Shown: positions 18,794-28,078 of the stretch, one piece after another
Position numbering within the stretch: position 1 is the stretch's first letter
How the letters are laid out: each line of letters begins with the position of its first letter
Source of the DNA: Photobacterium kishitanii
GTDB lineage: Bacteria; Pseudomonadota; Gammaproteobacteria; Enterobacterales; Vibrionaceae
DNA: 64,000 bases
NCBI RefSeq assembly: GCF_003026355.1
Contig: NZ_PYON01000011.1
Location: forward strand, 62,001-126,000
Direction: 5' to 3'
The notes under the pieces: model-generated
What the model was told of the DNA's origin: nothing
Databases searched by the model: none
Seen by the model: only the letters and a program-made list of their open reading frames with translations
Made by a program: the position numbers and the translations under genes

Positions 18794-20755
18794 ATGCAAA
18801 ATACATCTGAGACTTATTGTATTAGTCAGCAACTCAAATCACAAAAAGGGTTGTTTCATAAAATTGCTTTAATGATGAGTGGCGTATTAATTTGTGTCAT
18901 GTTAACAGCATTAACACTCAGTTATTATAGTAATACTCAGCGTTTAGTTAAAAACGTAAAAGTCATGATGAATGCACTGGCACCTGTTTTTATAGATACG
19001 ATCGTATTTCAAGATACGGAGTCATCATTAGAATTTAATCGCTTAATTAGTCAGTATAAAGAAATTCGTTCATTATCTGTTTATGATTTTAATAATAAAC
19101 TTCTCCATTATTATCATTCAGATGATGCCCAAGATCTTAATTTAAGGCCATTTCTTTATATATCAGGATTATCTAGATATAAACAGGATTATCTATTAAG
19201 TTATCCGGCTTATTTTAATGGGGACCCAATTTTCAAATATGTCGTTTATTATAGTTCTAGCAATATTATTAAAACGATAGTGATCCAAATATTGATTTAT
19301 GTTTTACCTTTTTTGTTTTTTATTGTATTTATTCTTTTTTATATGTACCACAAAGTTACCCAACCATTAAATTATCTCATTCGTGAATTAACGAAGATGG
19401 GATCTGGGCGGTTAGATATTTCAGGATTGAAAAAAGATGATAGTGAAGTATCACTATTAGCGATCAAACTCAGTAAAGTGGATAACTATATTTTTGATAA
19501 TGAAACCAAGCTACAAGGGTTGAACAATAAGTTACAGCAACAAACTAACCAACTAAATGAAGCATTGCGAATAAAAGGTAATTTTATGGCAAATATGAGC
19601 CATGAAATACGAACGCCAATGAACGGTGTCTTAGGATTTGTACAATGTTTAGAGGATAAAAAATTAGATTATCAATCAAAACAGCAGGTTGAATATATTA
19701 AGCAATCAGCAAATGCGTTACTTATTATTATTGATGAAATATTGGACTATTCAAAATTAGAAGCGGGTAATGTTGAATTACGTTTTAATCATTTTCATTT
19801 AGAAACGTTTATTCACGGCTGCATTGCTCCTTTTGAACATCAGTTACGAGAAAAAAACATTCAGCTATACACGGATATCGATGCCAATATAGCTCCTTAT
19901 TTTGATGCTGATGAAGGACGAATACGGCAAATTTTAACGAATTTGTTAGGTAATGCTGTTAAATTTACCCATCGTGGAAGCATTGAATTGAGGGTGGGGT
20001 TATTAGACGATATTGATAGAAGCTCAACAACACCTCATGATCAGCTAGGGTTACACCAACAGCTATGTTTTAGCGTTAAAGACTCAGGAATAGGTATTGC
20101 TCCTGAAAGTATTGATACTATTTTTGATTCTTATACACAAGCAGATGGTTCTATCTCGCGTCAATTTGGTGGAACAGGACTAGGTTTATCCATTTCGAAT
20201 AGTTTGTGTCAGTTAATGGCGACGACATTAAATGTCATTAGCGAACTAGGTAAAGGTACAACATTTTGGTTTAATGTTAACCTTAAATGTTGCGATCATC
20301 CACAAGCGATGAGTTGCAGTGAAAATTATAAAAATGATTTAAGTTTTTATGCAGATAAACGCATTTTAGTTGTTGAAGACAGTAAAGTAAATCAACAGTT
20401 AATCAAGGCATTTTTAGGTTCTTTTGGTTTATTGGATATTAATATTGTTAGCGATGGTGTGTTGGCGATTGATTACATTCATGGTCATGTTACCGATGTG
20501 ATTTTGATGGATTGCCAAATGCCCAATATGGGCGGTATTGAGGCAACGCAACGTATTCGTCGTATGGATATCGTACAGCCATATATTATTGCGTTAACGG
20601 CTAACGTGCTTGAACAGGAAAAACAACATTGTCTTGACGCTGGTATGGATGATTATCTATCAAAGCCAATAGATAAGAAAAACCTATCTCGAACATTAGA
20701 ACAGGCCTTTTTACAAATAGGAACGCTACCATTACTACAAAAAAACCAGCAATAA
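18794..20755 (+). CDS. Hybrid sensor histidine kinase/response regulator (653 aa)
   Basis: An inner-membrane sensor with two transmembrane helices (about residues 22-46 and 160-190) bracketing a periplasmic domain of about 115 residues. After a HAMP-like linker and coiled coil, the HisKA box NFMANMSHEIRTPMNGVLGF carries the phospho-accepting His, followed by the ATPase domain (ILTNLLGNAVKFTHRG, DSGIGIAPE, GGTGLGLSIS). A receiver domain ends the protein: ILVVEDSKVNQQ, the phospho-Asp in ILMDCQMPNMGG, and the Lys of YLSKPID. There is no Hpt domain or output domain, so it must pass phosphate to another protein. Linkage to a periplasmic rhodanese suggests the signal may be related to sulfur compounds, which is inference. 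Confidence 0.9.
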   Translation: MQNTSETYCISQQLKSQKGLFHKIALMMSGVLICVMLTALTLSYYSNTQRLVKNVKVMMNALAPVFIDTIVFQDTESSLEFNRLISQYKEIRSLSVYDFNNKLLHYYHSDDAQDLNLRPFLYISGLSRYKQDYLLSYPAYFNGDPIFKYVVYYSSSNIIKTIVIQILIYVLPFLFFIVFILFYMYHKVTQPLNYLIRELTKMGSGRLDISGLKKDDSEVSLLAIKLSKVDNYIFDNETKLQGLNNKLQQQTNQLNEALRIKGNFMANMSHEIRTPMNGVLGFVQCLEDKKLDYQSKQQVEYIKQSANALLIIIDEILDYSKLEAGNVELRFNHFHLETFIHGCIAPFEHQLREKNIQLYTDIDANIAPYFDADEGRIRQILTNLLGNAVKFTHRGSIELRVGLLDDIDRSSTTPHDQLGLHQQLCFSVKDSGIGIAPESIDTIFDSYTQADGSISRQFGGTGLGLSISNSLCQLMATTLNVISELGKGTTFWFNVNLKCCDHPQAMSCSENYKNDLSFYADKRILVVEDSKVNQQLIKAFLGSFGLLDINIVSDGVLAIDYIHGHVTDVILMDCQMPNMGGIEATQRIRRMDIVQPYIIALTANVLEQEKQHCLDAGMDDYLSKPIDKKNLSRTLEQAFLQIGTLPLLQKNQQ

Positions 20756-20776
20756 GCTCTGTACTTACTGCTGGTT
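20744..20776. terminator. Hairpin between the sensor kinase and chitinase genes
   Basis: AACCAGCA pairs with TGCTGGTT around a 17-base loop that starts inside the last codons of the kinase gene. It lies between convergent genes; the T-run on the plus side is absent, while on the minus side the A-run at 20738-20745 supplies one, so it best terminates the chitinase transcript. Confidence 0.6.
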
Positions 20777-20811
20777 AGTATTAATTATCGATAACTATTG
20801 GCGACAATTAA

Positions 20812-23013
20812 TTATAGCTTGTCCCAAGCATCAGCCCAGTATTGAGATGTACCTGGAGCATAAGATGCGCTAGCACACCAGCCAGTGTAAGGCCATGGTT
20901 TACATTGGTAAATATTACCATCGTTAGCTAGCACTTTATCTCCAGCAAGATAGGCTTTACCTGCTTCATACGCAGGAGCATCAGTTACTGGCGGCTCAAC
21001 GGTGCCTTTATCTTCAAGTGTAAAATCTAAACGCTGTTCTACGTTTTCATTGTTTGATGTTGCGATCATACGCAGTGAATATTTACCTGCAACAACATCG
21101 TTAAGTACCATATTAATCGTTTTGTTGCTATCTACACTATCGGTAAATTGCCCACCTGAAACAGGGTAGCCCATTGTATCAATAACATCGATCTGTACTG
21201 AACTCGCTTTATTAGCGCTGTAATTAAGGGTTAATTTTGCCGTGCCGTTAGTGATTGTGTAATTACCATTAACACCCGTTAAAGTTGCAGTAAAATCAAC
21301 ATCAGGTTGCTCTGTACCGCCACCACAATCGGTATCACCAACTTCACGCCACACCCCCCATTCGCCAGTTGTGCCTGGTTCATTACCTTGTGTCCACCAA
21401 CCCGCTTGCCACTCTTTACCATTGTGACTTACTACATCACCTTCAACATAAGTAGCATCGGCTTGCCATGCTGGAGTACATACGATAGAGCCATCGTTAA
21501 CAACCACTACACGTTTTACAGTTACGGTTTGGTTAGCACTGTCAGTAATGCTATAAACAAGCTCATATTGACCCGCAATTGCAGTGTTTACTGTGCCAGA
21601 GACTAATATTTTTGCCGTTAGATCGCCGTCTTCAGCATCTGTTGCTGCAACGCCTGCCATTGGGTCAAAGTTTTCACCCACTTTAATAACGCTATTTGCT
21701 ACGCCAGTGAAGGTTGGAAGGGCGCTAAATACAGTTACTTTACGCGGCGATACTGTTTCGTTGTTATCAGAATCAGTAACTGAATAAGTCAGTACATATT
21801 CACCAACACGTTGAGTATCAACAGAACCCGTTACGGCAATAGACGATGTTAGATTACCATCTTCTTTGTCGTTTGCGGTTACGCCTGACATTTCATTAAA
21901 TGTTGATTTATGTTGCACTCGAACATCAGCGATACCAGTAAAGCTTGGCTTACCCGGTTGTACTACTGGTGGTGTTTGACTATGAATAAATGGACCATAG
22001 GTATTAATAAAGCTGCTGTTGTATGCTTTACCTGATGCGTCAGTGCCGATATCCCAGTTAATCGACCATGTCATTACACCACGAAGAGGTTGAGCTTGGT
22101 TCTCTAAACGTTTAAACGCATTAAACAGATCTTGAGGCTCTTTAATAAAGCCTGTCGCTGCAGCATCGATATTAGTTGGAATACCAAAAACTAACTTATC
22201 ATGCGGAATTGTTGTAAAGCCGCGGGTACCGTTAACTAATGAATCAGCAATGTAATAGATGAATTCTTCTTTTAGCGCATCGTTGTTTTGCGCAATCCAG
22301 CCAGGGCCTTCAACATAAACACCGTCGCCACCTTGGTTATAAAACTGCGGGTTGATCCAATCATAATAACCGTCAAGCCCTGTGATATAAGGAACATACT
22401 TACCAGCAGCCGTTAAGTATGGGAATTCAGGTGCCATGGTGATCAGGAAGTTTTTACCTTGCTCACGGTAGTGATCTTTTACGATACGTAATGCCGCAGG
22501 GATAACAGTTTGGTTATCTTTAGCATCAATCGCCGCTTGCTCAAGATCGATATCTAAACCATCAAACCCGTAAAGGTCGGTTAGACGAATAACTTCAGCA
22601 GCGAAAGCATCTTCGTCGCCTTTTTGTAATTCAACATGTGCATCAGCACCACCAAGCGCCAGTATTACTGCACGGCCTTGATCGTTAAGTTGCTTAATTT
22701 GAGCGATAAATTGTGATTCAGTTAAACCTGTTGCAGGATCTAAATGAAAAGTAGGGATACGGCCTTCAGCAAGGTCGTAAACTTTCATGAAAGAAACAGC
22801 AACCACATTATACATTGGGTTCGTTGCTTCTAAGGTCATTGCCGGGGCATTACCTGCTTTATAACCTCGGCCATCAGCCCAGTTATGCCAATAACCTACA
22901 ACAACACCACCTTCAGGGTTAACCATCTTTTCGCCGGCATTAGCGGCAAAACTCATCGAGGCTAACGCTAGAGCTACAGCGTTTAATGTTAAGACTGTTA
23001 TTTTTTTATTCAT
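20812..23013 (-). CDS. Secreted GH18 chitinase with two Ig-like and two chitin-binding modules
   Basis: Hydrolyses chitin outside the cell. A signal peptide (residues 1-26, cut after FAANA) is followed by the catalytic TIM barrel (about 35-345), with the GH18 signature DGLDIDLE at 151-158 giving Glu158 as the proton donor. Two bacterial Ig-like DUF5011 repeats follow (FTGIADVRVQHKSTFNEMSGVTANDKEDGNLT and a second copy). Then comes a CBM5/12 chitin-binding module (WQADATYVEGDVVSHNGKEWQAGWWTQGNEPG). After a linker domain, a C-terminal second carbohydrate-binding module resembles CBM5/12 (YLAGDKVLANDGNIYQCKPWPYTGWC). Length 733. A 500-base region upstream should carry its promoter. Chitin use is typical of marine vibrios. 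Confidence 0.95.
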   Translation of the reverse strand: MNKKITVLTLNAVALALASMSFAANAGEKMVNPEGGVVVGYWHNWADGRGYKAGNAPAMTLEATNPMYNVVAVSFMKVYDLAEGRIPTFHLDPATGLTESQFIAQIKQLNDQGRAVILALGGADAHVELQKGDEDAFAAEVIRLTDLYGFDGLDIDLEQAAIDAKDNQTVIPAALRIVKDHYREQGKNFLITMAPEFPYLTAAGKYVPYITGLDGYYDWINPQFYNQGGDGVYVEGPGWIAQNNDALKEEFIYYIADSLVNGTRGFTTIPHDKLVFGIPTNIDAAATGFIKEPQDLFNAFKRLENQAQPLRGVMTWSINWDIGTDASGKAYNSSFINTYGPFIHSQTPPVVQPGKPSFTGIADVRVQHKSTFNEMSGVTANDKEDGNLTSSIAVTGSVDTQRVGEYVLTYSVTDSDNNETVSPRKVTVFSALPTFTGVANSVIKVGENFDPMAGVAATDAEDGDLTAKILVSGTVNTAIAGQYELVYSITDSANQTVTVKRVVVVNDGSIVCTPAWQADATYVEGDVVSHNGKEWQAGWWTQGNEPGTTGEWGVWREVGDTDCGGGTEQPDVDFTATLTGVNGNYTITNGTAKLTLNYSANKASSVQIDVIDTMGYPVSGGQFTDSVDSNKTINMVLNDVVAGKYSLRMIATSNNENVEQRLDFTLEDKGTVEPPVTDAPAYEAGKAYLAGDKVLANDGNIYQCKPWPYTGWCASASYAPGTSQYWADAWDKL

Positions 23014-23530
23014 TTATTTGACCCTGATATAAGTAGGAGTTGTTATAATCTAAGAGCGAATAAATGCTATCACAATAGGTATTTATTAGAAGTGTGATTT
23101 TGTAACAAAAAACTTTTAAAACAGATGCTTACAGTGTCAATTAATTGTCGAGACAGTGTCAATATCTGACTGAATTTTGTCATTATTAAATCGTAATTGA
23201 ACGATGAGTTATTTGGGGTGAGGTTTTGAGCAGAAATAATATATAAAGTAAGCGCAAATATAAAAAACACTACACTTAAAGAGGAGATAACATCGAGATC
23301 AGTTATTACTAGATTATGAATACATATTAATAAAACGGTCTTTTTTATTATGGTTTTAGTATTAAATTAGATTCACTTATTAGATTAATTGTTATTATCA
23401 ATTGTTGCTGAGGCCATTTTCTAGGTAAAATAGCACCATCAACAGAATATACGTTGGGATTATGATCCTGAGCGTTAATCTGATAAGTTACTGCAAAGTA
23501 ACCTAAATACTAGATTAAGTAAGAGATAAA
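23014..23530. other. Divergent intergenic region between the chitinase gene and def
   Basis: About 515 AT-rich bases with promoters expected for both flanking genes. The chitinase start is preceded on the minus strand by a purine-rich ribosome site near 23023. I see no protein gene or RNA that I can support; the longest frame (66 codons at 23070-23270, minus) has a random-looking composition. Confidence 0.5.
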
Positions 23531-24043
23531 ATGGCAGTTTTAGAAATTTTAACCGAACCAAATCCAAAGCTACGCGTTCAAGCTGAAGAAGTAACAGATG
23601 TAAAAGCTGAACATATCCAAACGCTTATCGACGACATGCTACAAACCATGTACGAAACGGGTAATGGTATTGGTTTAGCAGCTCCTCAAGTAGGCCGCAA
23701 AGAATCTATTATTGTTATCGACTTATCTGAAGAGCGTGATGAACCACAGGTATTCGTTAACCCTAAGATCGTTCGTGGTGAAAATCCAGTGATTGGTCAG
23801 GAAGGCTGTCTATCAGTACCTGATTACTACGCAGATGTAGAGCGCTTTGAAAAAATCGAATTAACTGCGCTTGATCGTGATGGTAATGATATTCACCTTG
23901 AGCGTGATGATTTTCTTGCTATCGCACTCCAGCATGAAATTGATCACCTAAAAGGTATTCTTTTCATTGATTATCTTTCACCTCTTAAGCGCCAAATGGC
24001 AATGAAGAAAGTGAAGAAATTCCTGAAGACGCAAGCGAAATAA
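23531..24043 (+). CDS. def: Peptide deformylase
   Basis: Removes the formyl group from the first methionine of new proteins. The three family motifs are present: GIGLAAPQVG (motif 1), EGCLSVP (motif 2, metal-binding Cys) and QHEIDHLKG (motif 3, two metal-binding His and the catalytic Glu). Length 170 is normal. Unlike the usual def-fmt pair, no methionyl-tRNA formyltransferase gene follows. This may therefore be a second copy, as many vibrios have, or a displaced single gene. Confidence 0.95.
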   Translation: MAVLEILTEPNPKLRVQAEEVTDVKAEHIQTLIDDMLQTMYETGNGIGLAAPQVGRKESIIVIDLSEERDEPQVFVNPKIVRGENPVIGQEGCLSVPDYYADVERFEKIELTALDRDGNDIHLERDDFLAIALQHEIDHLKGILFIDYLSPLKRQMAMKKVKKFLKTQAK

Positions 24044-24064
24044 CCATTTAAACCGTCGCTATCG

Positions 24065-24098
24065 AAAGGCTGTTGAGAACTGCTCAGCAGCCTTTTTT
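24065..24098 (+). terminator. Terminator after def
   Basis: AAAGGCTGTTGAG pairs with CTCAGCAGCCTTT (one G-T) around AACTG and runs into TTTTTT, 20 bases beyond the def stop. Confidence 0.9.
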
Positions 24099-24117
24099 AT
24101 TGGTAAATGATGACGAT

Positions 24118-25077
24118 TTATTTACTGTGAAAGGGAGTTTGAATACATGTTGCGTATTCAGTCATGTCTAATCCCGTTGAATCTTGGTTACGTTGTAACG
24201 TGATACTTTCACCGAGAATAAAAGATTGGTTATATTTTCCATGGCCAAAGAAAGGGAAGTAATAAACCGGCTTATCGTATTGCGCTGCAAATTGTTGTAA
24301 TACCGCTTTATACATCATGCGTTCTTGGTCGGTTGGGTCTATGGAATAATATTGACCAAAAATAATTGCTTTTAAATTATCATCTTTTAGAAATAATAAT
24401 TGTTGTAAATATCTATCTAGCTGACGAAAGGTGACCCCAATATCTTCAAGTATTAAGATCTTATCTTCAAAATCAGCTTGGTAGTGAGTACCAAATGTTG
24501 CAGCCACAAGCGTATGATTACCACCGATTAACGTACCACTGATAGATGCAGCCTGTTGTGCTAATGCATTAAGTGGTAAGACATTATCGTAAACAACGCC
24601 TCGCGTCATTAACGCTGTTATATCAGGCAAAGGCTGTAGATTCGTTGCACCCATCTCAAGATGATTATTAGCATTTACACCATGAATAGAGCGCCATCCT
24701 AGCTCGTTATTTAAAAAGCCATGAATAGCTGTCACATCACTGAATCCTACAATCAGTTTTGCTGGAATTGCTAATAGCTGTTGTTTATAACGATGTAGGT
24801 ATGGCAATAGGTTTAATGCACCGCCACCACCTCGATAAAACCATAACACTTCAATTGTCGGATCAAGTAATGCTTGAATTAGGTTATGTGCTCGTGCTTG
24901 ATCGGTATCAACGTAGCCAAAATCAGAGATATTTTGTTGTAAATACTGGCAACTGACTTGATAACCGTGTTGCGCCAAAATAGCCGTTACTTGTGGCACT
25001 TGTGAAGGCTCATATTGAGTAGAGCAAGCGATAAGGGCTAGATTTTTATATGGAATGTTTGCAGCTTGTTTATTCAT
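24118..25077 (-). CDS. Peptidase S66 family protein (LD-carboxypeptidase-like, 319 aa)
   Basis: Related to the cytosolic LD-carboxypeptidase that trims murein tetrapeptides to tripeptides during cell-wall recycling. The nucleophile Ser sits in IVGFSDVTAIHGF (equivalent to GHSDFTAIQ of LdcA), the Glu in ILILEDIGVTFRQLDRYLQQL, and the His in YYFPFFGHGKYNQSF. The glycine-rich FYRGGGGALNLLPYL equals the RGGYG loop. It is sufficiently unlike E. coli LdcA that substrate is uncertain; microcin-immunity MccF-type enzymes share the fold. It follows anmK with a gap of about 45 bases in the same direction, consistent with a muropeptide-recycling operon. Confidence 0.85.
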   Translation of the reverse strand: MNKQAANIPYKNLALIACSTQYEPSQVPQVTAILAQHGYQVSCQYLQQNISDFGYVDTDQARAHNLIQALLDPTIEVLWFYRGGGGALNLLPYLHRYKQQLLAIPAKLIVGFSDVTAIHGFLNNELGWRSIHGVNANNHLEMGATNLQPLPDITALMTRGVVYDNVLPLNALAQQAASISGTLIGGNHTLVAATFGTHYQADFEDKILILEDIGVTFRQLDRYLQQLLFLKDDNLKAIIFGQYYSIDPTDQERMMYKAVLQQFAAQYDKPVYYFPFFGHGKYNQSFILGESITLQRNQDSTGLDMTEYATCIQTPFHSK

Positions 25078-25122
25078 GGCTAATTCTCATCAAAGGTAAA
25101 TAATCATCGATAGATACGATGT

Positions 25123-26250
25123 TTAGTCTGCAGGATAAATAGCCCCTAATTGCGCTAAGCGACGAGCTCCTGTGACTTCGGGTAAATTACCAGATTGATG
25201 ATGCATAGTACGGTATGCCAGCCATGCAAAAGCCATTGCTTCCATGTTATCAATATCGACACCCCGATCTGCGGTTGTCATAACACACCAGTTTGGGAGT
25301 AACTCTGTCAGGCGCTGCATTAAAATAGAATTATGAGCACCGCCACCACAAACTAAGAGTTCATTTGGATTAACGGTTGTTGTTAAGCCCGTTTTTTTAA
25401 CCTCATTAGCGATGGTTTGGGCGGTATATTCAGTGAGTGTTGCTTGAATATCGCAAGCAGAAAGTTGCAGTTTCTCAATAGCAGGATCAGCTAAGTATTG
25501 TTGTAACCATGTGAGGTTAAACAACTCACGACCAGTACTTTTAGGTGCTGGTTGCTCTAAATAGGGTTCTGATAATAAAAGTGTTAATAATGGAGTGCTA
25601 ATGCTGCCTGAACGTGCCCAGTTGCCGTCTTCATCATAATTTTTTTGCTGGTGGAGGTTGATCCATGCATCCATCAACATATTACCAGGGCCTGTATCAA
25701 ACCCTGTTACAGCTTTATTGGGTTCTAATACGGTAATATTTGCAATGCCGCCAATATTTAAAATAACACGGGTACATTGGGTCGAGCTAAAAAGTTGTTG
25801 ATGGAAAGCGGGCACCAGTGGCGCGCCTTGGCCACCAAATGCCATATCTTTACGACGAAAATCAGCAATGGTAGTAATGCCTGTTTTTGCGGCAATTATA
25901 TTGGCATCACCAATTTGCATCGTAAATGCATATTCAGTATGTGGCGAGTGAAATACCGTTTGACCATGGCTGCCAATAGCTGTGACATCAGCGGCTTGAG
26001 TATTGGTTTTTTTTAGTAGTGCTAATACGGCATCAGCAAAAAGGTGACCTAAACGATGGTCGAGTTCACCTAATGTTTGTAAGTTAGTTGGTTGGCCTAA
26101 ACAGATATCTAATAAAGATTGTTTGAGGTTATTACCCATAGCAAAGGGATGCGATCCAAGTAACTGAATATTATTGTTGTTAATTTCAACGAGAACAGCG
26201 TCAACGCCATCCATACTCGTACCTGACATTAAACCAATATATTTTTCCAT
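25123..26250 (-). CDS. anmK: Anhydro-N-acetylmuramic acid kinase (AnmK)
   Basis: Phosphorylates 1,6-anhydro-MurNAc released from peptidoglycan turnover, giving MurNAc 6-phosphate. The N-terminus MEKYIGLMSGTSMDGVDAVLVEI is diagnostic, followed by GSHGQTVFHSP, NIGGIANITVL, GFDTGPGNMLMDAW and the C-terminal LLVCGGGAHNSILM and MEAMAFAWLA. I start at ATG 26250, which gives the usual N-terminus and 375 residues; the in-frame GTG 12 bases earlier adds four residues without family support. It forms a likely operon with the S66 peptidase gene downstream. Confidence 0.95.
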   Translation of the reverse strand: MEKYIGLMSGTSMDGVDAVLVEINNNNIQLLGSHPFAMGNNLKQSLLDICLGQPTNLQTLGELDHRLGHLFADAVLALLKKTNTQAADVTAIGSHGQTVFHSPHTEYAFTMQIGDANIIAAKTGITTIADFRRKDMAFGGQGAPLVPAFHQQLFSSTQCTRVILNIGGIANITVLEPNKAVTGFDTGPGNMLMDAWINLHQQKNYDEDGNWARSGSISTPLLTLLLSEPYLEQPAPKSTGRELFNLTWLQQYLADPAIEKLQLSACDIQATLTEYTAQTIANEVKKTGLTTTVNPNELLVCGGGAHNSILMQRLTELLPNWCVMTTADRGVDIDNMEAMAFAWLAYRTMHHQSGNLPEVTGARRLAQLGAIYPAD

Positions 26251-26400
26251 CGCGATTCCCACTATATTTCAATTTAACAGCAGTGATTTTTACACTCGTT
26301 AAACCAGTTAATTATACTGATCACAGTATAAGGTATGCAGTCACTTTAATCAGAAGTGACTGAGAAATAAAGCGTAGATGGAATATTTAGTTTATTGCGA

Positions 26401-26688
26401 TCAATGCATAACGGTACGTGAAGCTGCTAGGCTTTGAGATCCTTGCTGTTGAACAACACTGTTCATTTTATTTGCAAATTCAGCTAGTTCATGACTAACC
26501 GCAGAGCTGGCAATGATCGCATCATCAAGATCAAATATTTCAATCATGTGGCCGGTTGTACCATCGTCATAAGTACCTGAAACAAAATGAATCGCGGTAT
26601 CAGTTAGAATCGAACGACCATACGTATTCTCGACTAAACGCATCCAGTGGATTAATTCATCATGATTTTCTATGATTTTTGAGTGCAT
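26401..26688 (-). CDS. Hypothetical small protein (95 aa)
   Basis: An acidic soluble protein with no membrane segment or known motif. The core ENTYGRSILTDTAIHFVSGTYDDGTTGHMIEIFDLDDAIIASSAVSHELAEFANKMN looks like a compact alpha/beta fold. I use ATG 26688, with AAGGA nine bases upstream; a GTG two codons earlier is also in frame. It is a single gene between anmK and a LysR regulator, all leftward but with gaps of 140-190 bases. Function unknown. Confidence 0.65.
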   Translation of the reverse strand: MHSKIIENHDELIHWMRLVENTYGRSILTDTAIHFVSGTYDDGTTGHMIEIFDLDDAIIASSAVSHELAEFANKMNSVVQQQGSQSLAASRTVMH

Positions 26689-26875
26689 GAACACTTATCC
26701 TTTTATCATTGGAGGCATACATTGAGAGGACCGATTGTCCTTTATTTTGTGATGACCTTTTATGCGTTAAGTCTATCAGTATTGTCAAAATGATAACTTT
26801 AGCATCACGACAAAAATGAGGCTTAAAAAAAACTAAAAGTGACAAAAACGCACATTTTCCTAATTAATCAATGAT

Positions 26876-27787
26876 TTACGAGTTAAAATTTGCTATCACG
26901 TAGTCAATAAATGCTCTTAACCGTGCTGGCATAAATTTAGTTGGCGCATATTGTAGTGCAATATCACCGTGATAATTACCGCGGATTGTCCATGTGGGTA
27001 ACACTCGAATAACGCTGCCTTGTTGTAATGCATCCTTGATCACAAAATCAGGGAATATACCAATGCCTAAATTATCTTTTACCCCATTAAGTCGCATTTG
27101 AGAGTGATTAACCGCATAGCGACCACTGACTGTCACTCGATGCCGCGTTTGTTGTTGTTCAAATTCCCAAATATTGTCGGTGCTGGTTTCACCTAAATAT
27201 AAGCAGTCATGATGGATAAGATCCAATGGCGTCGTCGGTGTACCACGCAGAGCAAGGTAATCAGGGCTAGCACATAGCATAAGATCGACTTTGCCGATCT
27301 GTTTTAAAACGAGATCTTCACTGGGTTTTTCTGTCAACCGAAACACCACATCAATCCCTTCTTTAAGGATATCAATTTCACCGTCGCGGGCTTTAAGTTT
27401 TAGTTGAATATCAGGGTATTGAGTCAAAAATGGCGTGACTAGAGGTTGTAATACAATCGATAAAAATGCTTTTGGGGCTGCAACCGTTATCATTCCAGCA
27501 GGCACTATCGGCTCTGAATGTGATATTTCAATAGCCTTTTTGGCGGCATCAAACATCGTAGTACATTGAGTATAAATGCGCTTGCCCGACTCGCTGATCA
27601 TTAGTTTACGTGTGGTTCGCTCTAATAATTTAACTGAAAGTGCCGTTTCTAAACGAGAGATTTGTTTACTCAATGCGGAAGGGGTGACATTAAGCTTTTT
27701 AGCTGCAGCGGTATAACTGCCTTCATCAACCACCACGATAAAAACAGCCAGATCTGGCATTAGTGCGATGAGCTTATTAGTTTCCAT
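26876..27787 (-). CDS. LysR family transcriptional regulator (303 aa)
   Basis: The N-terminal winged helix-turn-helix is typical: FIVVVDEGSYTAAAKKLNVTPSALSKQISRLETALSVKLLERTTRKL (about residues 16-62). The remaining 210 residues form the periplasmic-binding-protein-like effector domain. The pattern of the DNA-binding and central part (GMITVAAPKAFLSIVLQPLVTPFLTQYPDIQLKL) is that of the CrgA/AaeR-type subgroup. It is divergent from kbl-tdh over 291 bases, so control of threonine catabolism is possible, though only position supports this. Effector unknown. Confidence 0.9.
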   Translation of the reverse strand: METNKLIALMPDLAVFIVVVDEGSYTAAAKKLNVTPSALSKQISRLETALSVKLLERTTRKLMISESGKRIYTQCTTMFDAAKKAIEISHSEPIVPAGMITVAAPKAFLSIVLQPLVTPFLTQYPDIQLKLKARDGEIDILKEGIDVVFRLTEKPSEDLVLKQIGKVDLMLCASPDYLALRGTPTTPLDLIHHDCLYLGETSTDNIWEFEQQQTRHRVTVSGRYAVNHSQMRLNGVKDNLGIGIFPDFVIKDALQQGSVIRVLPTWTIRGNYHGDIALQYAPTKFMPARLRAFIDYVIANFNS

Positions 27788-28078
27788 TCATTTGTGCCTG
27801 AGGGTCAATAATCATTTTCCATGGTATGGGATAATACTGTGGTTGAGTTTGAATTAGAATGCTGAAAAGTAACCAATCAAGTTCTAGTTCAAAGAGTTGA
27901 TAAAAAACACCAAATAGTTGACGATTTTCAAATAAAAAAGGTGTAAAAGGAATTCTATCTACCTAGATTCCAATATTTCATGCTGCGATTGTAGTGTGTT
28001 ATTGGTCTAGGAGAGTAGCTTTTAGGTTTTATTAGCGATTTAGCCTTCTTAACCATCCAATAAATCTGTGAGGAACAC

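Noticed and set aside
21307-21606. 99-codon antisense frame inside the chitinase gene
   Set aside because: It mirrors the linker and Ig-like domain coding sequence and has no initiation signal.
23070-23270. 66-codon minus-strand frame upstream of the chitinase gene
   Set aside because: It lies in the promoter region, has random-looking composition and no ribosome site.
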